Positions 8,492 to 15,414 of a DNA stretch of 64,000 bases are shown piece after piece. The stretch is from CALOCN01 sp942491735 (lineage in GTDB: Bacteria; Eisenbacteria; RBG-16-71-46; JABDJR01): NCBI GenBank assembly GCA_942491735.1, contig CALOCN010000014.1:1922001-1986000 (forward strand), given 5' to 3'. How positions within the stretch are numbered: position 1 is the first letter of the stretch; each line of letters begins with the position of its first letter. A program made the position numbers and the translations under genes. Under the pieces are notes generated by a model, which was not told the origin of the DNA, ran no database searches, and was given only the letters and a program-made list of their open reading frames with translations.

Positions 8492-9195
8492 GCGACCTGA
8501 CCCCGGATCGCCTCACCGCGGTGCTGCTGCTGGGAGTGTGGACCGGGATCGACACCACGGCCGCGCTCCAGATCATGGTCAGCCAACCCCTGGTGGCCGG
8601 AACGCTCACCGGTTGGGCGCTGGGGGATCCCCTCACCGGCGCCCTGGTGGGGGTGGTGCTGCAGGCCTTCTGGTGCCGCGACTTCGCTCTGGGTGGTGCG
8701 TCGTTCCCCAAGAGCGGGCCGGCGACGGTGGCCGCCGCGGGGACCGCGTGCCTGGGTGCGGAAGGGTTTTCCTTCCTGGGGCGTTTGCTGGTCCCCGACG
8801 CGGCGACCCTCACCGCAGCCCTGCTGGCCGGTCTGGTGACCGCCGAGGTAGGGCGACGACTGGTCCCCGGGTTGCGGGGGCGACGCGGTGGGCTGGTGCG
8901 ACGCGCCGAGCGCGCCGCGGCCGCGGGAGATCCGCGGGGTATCCGCTGGGCCAACCTGCTCGGGATTCCCGGTAACGGGGTCCTGGGGGGGGTGCTGGCC
9001 CTGGGCGGGTTCGTCCTCGGGCAACAGTTGCTGCGGGCGTCCATTGGCATGCGGGGCGACGGGGTGTGGGTGGCCATGGGACTCCTTGGGGCGGGACTGG
9101 GGGCCTCGGTTGCCCGCCGCACGACCGGCCCCGGCCCGTTTGTCTGGTTGGGTTCGGTGGGCATTCTCGCCGCGGCCTGGTGGGGGCTCCGATGA
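8488..9195 (+). CDS. PTS EIIC membrane component, mannose/sorbose family
   Basis: About 235 residues, nearly all hydrophobic, with several membrane helices and Gly-rich segments (GTLTGWALGDPLTGALVG) typical of EIIC-Man. It forms the sugar channel with EIID. The start is uncertain. The frame opens with CTG at 8488, overlapping the GH57 stop as CTGA and preceded by GAGG; this copies the overlap pattern of the neighbours. The first standard start in frame is GTG at 8521, which has no ribosome site. It is slightly shorter than E. coli ManY (266). Confidence 0.85.
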   Translation: MSDLTPDRLTAVLLLGVWTGIDTTAALQIMVSQPLVAGTLTGWALGDPLTGALVGVVLQAFWCRDFALGGASFPKSGPATVAAAGTACLGAEGFSFLGRLLVPDAATLTAALLAGLVTAEVGRRLVPGLRGRRGGLVRRAERAAAAGDPRGIRWANLLGIPGNGVLGGVLALGGFVLGQQLLRASIGMRGDGVWVAMGLLGAGLGASVARRTTGPGPFVWLGSVGILAAAWWGLR

Positions 9196-9950
9196 CCTCA
9201 CCCTCCGCCGCACGTCCGCCCCGCCGGGTCCTGGCTGAACTGGCCCTCCACACCTTTTTCCTGGAGGCCTCCTTCAATCCCGAGCGCCGACAGGGGCTGG
9301 GTGCGGCCAGCGCCCTGCTACCGGTGGCCGGGGCGTGGCCGGAAGGCCCGTCGCGGGTGGCGTTCTACGAGAGGCACCTCGAGCGGTTCAACACCAACCC
9401 GCCTTTCTCCGGCCTCGTCCTGGGCGCGGTGGCCCGGGTCGAGGTCGATGCCGCGGCAGGAGACGAAACCGCCCTGAAACGGCTCCCCCGGATCAAGCGC
9501 GCCCTCGAGGCCCCCTTCGCCGCGGTGGGGGATGCACTCTTCTGGAACGGGATTCGGCCCGTTGCCGCCCTTCTGGGAAGTGCGGCGGCCCTCATCTGGG
9601 GGGGGGCGGGAGCGGTCCTGTTTCTCGTGCTCTACAACCTGATCCACATTCCGACCCGAATCGGGGGGGTGATCCGGGGGTATGGGCTGGGGGCGGACGT
9701 GGGACGTGTCCTGCGTGCCCCGTTCCTGGTCCGGGTCCAGCGGATGGTTCCGGCCCTCGTGCCGGTGGTCGCTTTCCTGGTCGTGGCAGCCTCCCTGCTC
9801 GGTCCGACCCTCGATTCGCGGCAGGTCCTGTGGGGATTGCTGGCCGCCGGGGTGGGGGTCTGGGGAGGGCGGACAGGTCGCCTCGATGGCGCCCGTCTGG
9901 GAGGGGGGGTTATCATGGTCGGCTTCCTGATCGCGTTGTGGACCCAGTGA
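9192..9950 (+). CDS. PTS EIID membrane component, mannose family
   Basis: 252 residues. The blocks NPERRQGLG, ERHLERFNTNPPFSG and VGDALFWNGIRPV match EIID of the mannose family, which forms the membrane complex with EIIC. Hydrophobic helices fill the C-terminal half. The ATG overlaps the EIIC stop as ATGA. A 20-base gap with AAGGAG separates it from HPr. Confidence 0.93.
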   Translation: MTSPSAARPPRRVLAELALHTFFLEASFNPERRQGLGAASALLPVAGAWPEGPSRVAFYERHLERFNTNPPFSGLVLGAVARVEVDAAAGDETALKRLPRIKRALEAPFAAVGDALFWNGIRPVAALLGSAAALIWGGAGAVLFLVLYNLIHIPTRIGGVIRGYGLGADVGRVLRAPFLVRVQRMVPALVPVVAFLVVAASLLGPTLDSRQVLWGLLAAGVGVWGGRTGRLDGARLGGGVIMVGFLIALWTQ

Positions 9951-9970
9951 CCCAAGGAGACCCTGTTCCC

Positions 9971-10240
9971 ATGCCCACCCGGGAGTTTCTCATCGTGAAC
10001 GTGCGCGGCATGCATGCCCGGGCGGCCGGAGAGTTCACCAAGATGGCGGCCAAGTTCCGGTCCGGGATCTGGGTGGAACGGGAAGGGCAGGAAGTGAACG
10101 GCAAGAGCATCATGGGCGTGCTCATGCTCGCCGCCCACTGCGGGAGCACCATCCGCGTCCGGGCCGACGGCGACGACGAAGTCGCTGCCCTGGACGCCCT
10201 GCAGCAACTGGTGGAGAACAAGTTTGGCGAAGACGCCTGA
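9971..10240 (+). CDS. ptsH: Phosphocarrier protein HPr
   Basis: 89 residues. His15 in GMHARAA is the site phosphorylated by EI, and Ser46 in NGKSIMG is the site for HPr kinase; both fall at the canonical positions. Position 18 is Ala where most HPr proteins have Pro. Keeping both sites, with hprK and EI in the same operon, means this HPr can serve transport and also act as a metabolic sensor. AAGGAG precedes the ATG. The 3' end overlaps EI by 17 bases. Confidence 0.96.
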   Translation: MPTREFLIVNVRGMHARAAGEFTKMAAKFRSGIWVEREGQEVNGKSIMGVLMLAAHCGSTIRVRADGDDEVAALDALQQLVENKFGEDA

Positions 10241-12050
10241 TCCGGGCGCCGCCGCGGCGTCCCCGGTTCCCCAGGTCCTCAATGGTCTTGCTGCTTCCCC
10301 CGGGATCGCGGTCGGCCCGGTGTTCCGACTCACCGAGGTCGCGGGGCAGGTGGAGGAGCGGGATGTCCCGTCCTCGCAGGTCGAGGCGGAGATCGCGCGG
10401 TTCCATGATGCCCTGACCGCCGCGCGAGGCGAGCTGACCGTCCTGCGCGAGACCACCGAGCACGACCTCGGTGAGGACTCGGCGCGGCTGTTCGATGTGC
10501 AGCTCATGGTGCTGCAGGATCCCCTCGCCGTGGAACGGACCGAAGAGGCCATCCGCACCGAGCGCAAGAACGCGGAGTTCCTTTTCCGGCGCCATGTGCG
10601 CGAGATCGCCGATCAGCTGGAATCCCTGGGGGACGACTTCTTCTCGGAGCGGGCCATCGACCTGCTGGACGTGAAGTCCCGTGTCCTGCGGCATCTGGGA
10701 AGCGCCAGCGAGGGGGTCGAGGTGCCGCCGTTGGCCGGCATTCTCCTGGGCAAGGAACTCGCCCCCTCGGACGCGGTCCAGCTGGATCCGGAACGGGTGC
10801 GGGGGCTGGTCCTGGAGACCGGGGGGGTGACCGGCCATGCCGCCATCATGGCCCGGGCCAAGGGCATCCCGGCCGTGGTCGGGGTCCGCGGGCTCACCGA
10901 GGCGGTGCGGGACGGAGCGATCGTGGCCGTGGACGGATTCCAGGGAGTGGTGTCGGTCCATCCGGATGCCGCCTCCCTCAAGCACCTGGAACAGCGTCGC
11001 GAGGCGTTCGAGCGGGTGCGGGCCGAGCAGATGAGCCACGCCGCCGGGCCGGCCAGGACCCGGGACGGTCACGAGATGCTGCTCGCGGCCAACATGGAGA
11101 CCCCGGAGGAAGTGCCGGGCATCCTGATGCGCGGGGCCGAGGGAATCGGCCTGGTTCGCACCGAATTCTTTTTCATGAGCCGCCGTCAGGCCCCCTCCGA
11201 GGAAGAGCAGTTCACGGTCTATCGCCGGATCCTGAGCAGCATGGCCCCCCGCCCGGTGGTCTTCCGCGCCCTGGATGTGGGAGGGGACAAGGTCGCCTCG
11301 TATCTCGGCATGGGACGGGAACGGAATCCGTTCCTGGGCATGCGCGGCATCCGCTACCTGTTGGCCCACCCGGACATCTTTCGCACCCAGGTCCGCGCCA
11401 TTCTGCGCGCCGCCACCCACGGAACGGCCCGTCTGCTGCTCCCCATGATCAGCACGCTCTCCGAGTTGCGGGCGGCCAAGACCCTGATCGCCGAGGTGTC
11501 CAGGGGCCTCACCGCCGAAGGGATCGAGCACGAACCGGGGCTCCCGCTCGGGGTCATGATCGAGGTGCCCTCCGCGGTGTGGATCGCCGATGAACTGGCC
11601 GCCGAGAGCGACTTTCTCTCGGTCGGTTCCAACGATCTCATCCAGTACCTGCTTGCCCTGGATCGGGGCAACGCCGCATTGCAGGGACTGTACGACCCGC
11701 ATCACCCGGCGGTGCTGCGCGCCATCCGGCAGACCGTGGAGGCGGGTCATCGCCATGGCCGCCGGGTGTCGATCTGTGGAGAGATGGCCGGGAACGCGTT
11801 GTCCGTACCGCTTCTGCTTGGGCTCGGATTCGACCGGCTGAGCGTCAGCCCCTCCCTGGTCCCGGAGATCAAGGAGGCGGTGCGCTCGGTGGACTACGCC
11901 GCCTGTATCGATCTCGTCGAGGCGGCGCTCGCCGCGAGCGACGGGGCGGCCGTGCGTCGGCTGATCCACCGGCGCATGGGCGCGCCCTTCGCCGAGTTCC
12001 TGGGCCAGACCGAGGACAACGACCCCGGGGAACCGGAGGTGACTTCGTGA
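10224..12050 (+). CDS. ptsI: PTS enzyme I (PEP-protein phosphotransferase)
   Basis: 608 residues, somewhat longer than the usual 575. The N-terminal HPr-binding and phosphohistidine domain carries His205 in GGVTGHAAI; the C-terminal PEP-binding barrel carries RTEFFFMSR and the catalytic Cys518 in SICGEMAG. It moves phosphate from PEP to HPr in the cytoplasm. No GAF domain precedes it, so it is the sugar-type EI, not the nitrogen-type PtsP. The TTG start inside the HPr gene is supported by GGAG eight bases upstream. It overlaps the next gene as GTGA. Confidence 0.96.
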   Translation: MAKTPDPGAAAASPVPQVLNGLAASPGIAVGPVFRLTEVAGQVEERDVPSSQVEAEIARFHDALTAARGELTVLRETTEHDLGEDSARLFDVQLMVLQDPLAVERTEEAIRTERKNAEFLFRRHVREIADQLESLGDDFFSERAIDLLDVKSRVLRHLGSASEGVEVPPLAGILLGKELAPSDAVQLDPERVRGLVLETGGVTGHAAIMARAKGIPAVVGVRGLTEAVRDGAIVAVDGFQGVVSVHPDAASLKHLEQRREAFERVRAEQMSHAAGPARTRDGHEMLLAANMETPEEVPGILMRGAEGIGLVRTEFFFMSRRQAPSEEEQFTVYRRILSSMAPRPVVFRALDVGGDKVASYLGMGRERNPFLGMRGIRYLLAHPDIFRTQVRAILRAATHGTARLLLPMISTLSELRAAKTLIAEVSRGLTAEGIEHEPGLPLGVMIEVPSAVWIADELAAESDFLSVGSNDLIQYLLALDRGNAALQGLYDPHHPAVLRAIRQTVEAGHRHGRRVSICGEMAGNALSVPLLLGLGFDRLSVSPSLVPEIKEAVRSVDYAACIDLVEAALAASDGAAVRRLIHRRMGAPFAEFLGQTEDNDPGEPEVTS

Positions 12051-13039
12051 GCGCATCCATCGTGGATCAGGTTGCCGGTATTCCGGAACAGTTCGCCTGG
12101 GTCCCGGACCCCGAAGGGGGCCGGCTCTCCCGCGGCGGCCGGTTGATTATCGCCGGGGTGGGTGGCTCCGGCATGGCCGGGGAGTTCCTTGCCGCGGCCA
12201 TCGGCAACGGACGGGACGTGGTGGTCTGGCGGGATGAAGTGCTCCCACCCTGGGTGCAGGCGGGCGATACGCTGCTGTGTGTCTCATACTCCGGGAACAC
12301 CACCGAGACGTTCGGCGCGTGGGTGGAAGCGGGGGAGCGAGGGCTGCGTCGTGCCGCGGTGGCCTCCGGGGGGAAGCTCATGGAGGCGGCACGCGGGACC
12401 GGAGCGCCCCGGGCCTCGGTCCCGGCGGGGCTGGCCCCACGGTGCGCCCTGGGCTACCTGGTGCGGGCCGGGGCCGGGTTGGTCGAGGGCGTGGAGCGCG
12501 ACTGGACCGACGTGGCCGCACATCTCGCTTCGGTGGGGGAACGGTGGCGGGACGGAGCGGCCCACCCCGCGCTCATCGATCGGCTTCTCGTGGCCCTCCC
12601 CGCGTTGATTGCCTCCCGCGGGCTGGCCACCACCGCGGCGGGACGCTGGGCGGGCGATCTGTCCGAGAACGCAAAGATCCCGGCCATGGTCTGGTCCATG
12701 CCCGAGGCTTCCCACAACATGATCATGTCGGTCGCCCCCGAGGCGGGACACCGCATTCCGCTCTTCGGGATCGCGCTGGGAGCCCCCCGGGAGCCGAAAC
12801 GGCGACGTATCTGGGATACCCTGCTCGGAGTCCTCCGCGACCACGGCATGCATCTGGTCCAGATCGAGGAACCCCACCAGGACCCATGGACCGAGGCGCT
12901 GGGACTGGCCTATGCCGGGACGTGGGTCAGCCTGGCCGTGGCCGGGAAGGCGGGGACCGATCCCGCCGGCCTCTCACTGATGATCGAACTCAAGTCGCGT
13001 CTCACGGGAGGCGCAGAAGGGACCACGAGCCACTCATGA
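12047..13039 (+). CDS. Phosphoglucose/phosphomannose isomerase-like SIS protein
   Basis: 330 residues with two SIS halves: GVGGSGMAG and SYSGNTTET in the first, and RWAGDLSENAKIPA followed by ASHN in the second. These match the bifunctional PGI/PMI family known mainly from archaea and some bacteria, including the conserved Glu and His used in catalysis. It would interconvert fructose 6-phosphate with glucose 6-phosphate and mannose 6-phosphate. Placement directly behind EI suggests it handles the sugar phosphate delivered by this PTS. The sequence is divergent, so one of the two activities may be lost. Confidence 0.8.
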   Translation: MSASIVDQVAGIPEQFAWVPDPEGGRLSRGGRLIIAGVGGSGMAGEFLAAAIGNGRDVVVWRDEVLPPWVQAGDTLLCVSYSGNTTETFGAWVEAGERGLRRAAVASGGKLMEAARGTGAPRASVPAGLAPRCALGYLVRAGAGLVEGVERDWTDVAAHLASVGERWRDGAAHPALIDRLLVALPALIASRGLATTAAGRWAGDLSENAKIPAMVWSMPEASHNMIMSVAPEAGHRIPLFGIALGAPREPKRRRIWDTLLGVLRDHGMHLVQIEEPHQDPWTEALGLAYAGTWVSLAVAGKAGTDPAGLSLMIELKSRLTGGAEGTTSHS

Positions 13040-14028
13040 GTCTTCCCGTAGCGGTCATTCCCGTCGCCGGGGTCGGCAGTCGATTGCGCCCCCACACCCA
13101 CACCGTCCCCAAGGCCCTGATCAACGTGGCCGGCAAGGCGATGGTGGCCCACATCATCGACGAGCTCTTCGCCATCGGGGTGCGCGAGTTCGTGCTCGTG
13201 GTCGGCTACATGGGCGACCGGGTGCGCGAGTACATGAGCCGCCACTATCCGGAAGTCCAGGTCCACTACGTGGATCAGCCGGAACGCAAGGGGCTGGGGC
13301 ATGCGATCTATCTCACCCGCGACGTGGTGGGGGATCGGGACCTGCTCATCGTCCTCGGCGACACCATCTTCCGGGTGGACTTCGAGGGAGTGCTCTCGAA
13401 GTCGGTCAGCCAGATCGGGGTCAAGGAGGTCGAGGATCCCCGGCGCTTCGGGATCGTCGAGATGGAGGGCGATCAGGTGAAGCGGTTCGTGGAGAAGCCG
13501 AAGCATCCCACCAGTCGTCTGGCCATCGTGGGAATCTACCTCCTGCGGGATTCGGCTCGTCTGTTCGGAGCCCTCGAGGAGCTCATCCGCCGCGGGACCA
13601 CGACGGCCGGGGAGTACCAGCTCACCGACGCTCTCCAGGCCATGCTGGAAGGGGGCGAGGCCATGGAGACCTTTCCGGTCGAGGGCTGGTACGACTGCGG
13701 CAAGCCGGAGACCCTGCTCGAGACGAACCGGGACCTCCTGGAAATGCGCAACGGAGGCGAGGTGCCGCACATGGAGGGCACGGTGTTCATTCCGCCGGTC
13801 GCGGTGGACCCCACCGCGCGGGTCAGCAACAGCATCATCGGCCCCTTCACCACCGTCGCCGCGGGGGCCCGGGTGGAGGGTTCGGTCATCCGGAATTCGA
13901 TCGTGAACGAGAAGGCAAGGGTCTCCAACATGCTGCTCGACGCCTCCCTGATCGGGGAGGAGGCCGTGGTCGAGGGGGCCTTTCGCAGGCTCAATGTGGG
14001 GGATTCGAGCGAGATCCATCTCACCTGA
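13036..14028 (+). CDS. Sugar-phosphate nucleotidyltransferase
   Basis: 330 residues. The N-terminal Rossmann domain has the nucleotidyltransferase signature AGVGSRLRPHTHTVPKALINVAGK, given here only as a motif start, and a GDTIF metal site. The last 90 residues form a left-handed beta-helix (hexapeptide) region. The family makes NDP-sugars from sugar 1-phosphates; glucose-1-phosphate thymidylyl- or uridylyltransferase is the closest guess. The ATG overlaps the isomerase stop. It ends the first operon, and a new promoter follows 28 bases later. Confidence 0.85.
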   Translation: MSLPVAVIPVAGVGSRLRPHTHTVPKALINVAGKAMVAHIIDELFAIGVREFVLVVGYMGDRVREYMSRHYPEVQVHYVDQPERKGLGHAIYLTRDVVGDRDLLIVLGDTIFRVDFEGVLSKSVSQIGVKEVEDPRRFGIVEMEGDQVKRFVEKPKHPTSRLAIVGIYLLRDSARLFGALEELIRRGTTTAGEYQLTDALQAMLEGGEAMETFPVEGWYDCGKPETLLETNRDLLEMRNGGEVPHMEGTVFIPPVAVDPTARVSNSIIGPFTTVAAGARVEGSVIRNSIVNEKARVSNMLLDASLIGEEAVVEGAFRRLNVGDSSEIHLT

Positions 14029-14055
14029 CAGGTCCAAAGAAGCCATAACTGTCGG

Positions 14056-14084
14056 TTGTTCGGGGAATTCGTGGCTGGTAGACT
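14056..14084 (+). promoter_or_regulatory. Sigma-70 type promoter of metK
   Basis: TTGTTC (14056-14061), a 17-base spacer and TAGACT (14079-14084). The TAGACT -10 box recurs before gap and secG at the same spacing. The leader is about 40 bases, too short for a SAM riboswitch. Confidence 0.7.
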
Positions 14085-14132
14085 CTTCCGGTTTCGTTCG
14101 CCCCCTTCCCGTATTCCCAGGAGTTCAATCCC

Positions 14133-15284
14133 ATGGCGCAGCGCCACCTCTTCACATCCGAGTCGGTCACCGAAGGACATCCGGACAAGGTCTCCGACCA
14201 GGTCTCCGACAGCATCCTCGACGCCATCATCGCCCAGGATCCCAAATGCCGGGTTGCCTGCGAGACCCTGGTGACCACGGGGATGGCCTTCATCTCGGCC
14301 GAAATCTCGACTTCCGCCTATGTCGAGATCCCGGACATCGTGCGTGCCGCGATCCGGAAGATCGGCTACACGGATGCCGCCTACGGGTTCGACAGCGAGA
14401 CCTGCGCGGTGGTGACCTCCATCGACAACCAGTCCGGCGATATCGCCATGGGGGTCGACACCGGGGGAGCCGGGGACCAGGGGCTCATGTTCGGCTATGC
14501 CAGCAATGAGACCGAGGAGCTCATGCCGCTCCCCATCACCCTTTCCCACAAGCTGGTGCGTCGCCTCGCCGATCTGCGCAAGGACAAAACCCTCGACTTC
14601 CTCCGCCCCGACGGCAAGAGCCAGGTCACGGTGGAGTACGATGGAGACACGCCGGTGCGCATCGACACCGTGGTCATCTCCACCCAGCACCGCGATATGG
14701 ACGATGCGGGCATGGGGAGGATGCGGGACGCCATCCGTGAGCAGGTGATCAACCCCATTATTCCCGCCCACCTCATCGACAGCGCGAAGCCCATCACCAT
14801 GCACATCAACCCGACCGGTCGATTCGTGGCCGGGGGCCCGCTGGCCGATACCGGTCTGACCGGGCGCAAGATCATCGTGGACACCTACGGTGGTGTGGGG
14901 AGCCACGGGGGCGGTGCGTTCAGCGGCAAGGACCCCTCCAAGGTAGACCGTTCGGCGAGCTACGCATCCCGGTGGATTGCCAAGAACATCGTGGCCTCGG
15001 AGCTTGCCGCCCGCTGCGAAGTTCAGTTGGCCTACGCCATCGGGGTGGCCGAACCGGTTTCGGTCATGGTAAACACATTCGGTACGGGGAAGATCGCGGA
15101 CGCAGCCTTCACGGAGATCGTCCGCAAGGTCTTCGACCTGACCCCCAAGGGGATCATGGAAGCGCTCGACCTGCGCAAGCCCAAGTTCGCCGCCACCGCG
15201 GCCTATGGACACTTCGGCCGCAACGAGCCCGGATTCACCTGGGAAGAGACGAACCGGGCAAGCGAGATCAAGAAGCACGCCTGA
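14133..15284 (+). CDS. metK: S-adenosylmethionine synthetase
   Basis: 383 residues, the standard length. The N-terminal TSESVTEGHPDK, the GAGDQGLMFGYA block and GGGAFSGKDPSKVDRS are all present and hold the methionine, ATP and metal ligands. It makes SAM from methionine and ATP in the cytoplasm. AGGAG precedes the ATG and the gene has its own promoter. It probably reads through to ftsK, since the only hairpin between them lacks a U-tract. Confidence 0.98.
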   Translation: MAQRHLFTSESVTEGHPDKVSDQVSDSILDAIIAQDPKCRVACETLVTTGMAFISAEISTSAYVEIPDIVRAAIRKIGYTDAAYGFDSETCAVVTSIDNQSGDIAMGVDTGGAGDQGLMFGYASNETEELMPLPITLSHKLVRRLADLRKDKTLDFLRPDGKSQVTVEYDGDTPVRIDTVVISTQHRDMDDAGMGRMRDAIREQVINPIIPAHLIDSAKPITMHINPTGRFVAGGPLADTGLTGRKIIVDTYGGVGSHGGGAFSGKDPSKVDRSASYASRWIAKNIVASELAARCEVQLAYAIGVAEPVSVMVNTFGTGKIADAAFTEIVRKVFDLTPKGIMEALDLRKPKFAATAAYGHFGRNEPGFTWEETNRASEIKKHA

Positions 15285-15414
15285 TCGTCCTGGAAGCATC
15301 GAACAACGGACCGGCCCGGGTAGCCCAGCGCACCCGGCGCCGGCCCCACATCGCCGGAGCGCGGCCGGCACCATGACGGAGCGTCCCGCTGCGGGGCGCA
15401 CCAGGAGGGCAGTC

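Noticed and set aside
10224..12050. Nitrogen-type enzyme I (PtsP)
   Set aside because: No N-terminal GAF domain; the gene is linked to HPr and sugar EII components.
14085..14132. SAM riboswitch before metK
   Set aside because: The leader is only about 40 bases and has no suitable stems.
15339..15369. Terminator between metK and ftsK
   Set aside because: A 7-bp stem GCCGGCC/GGCCGGC is present but the loop is 17 bases and no U-tract follows.
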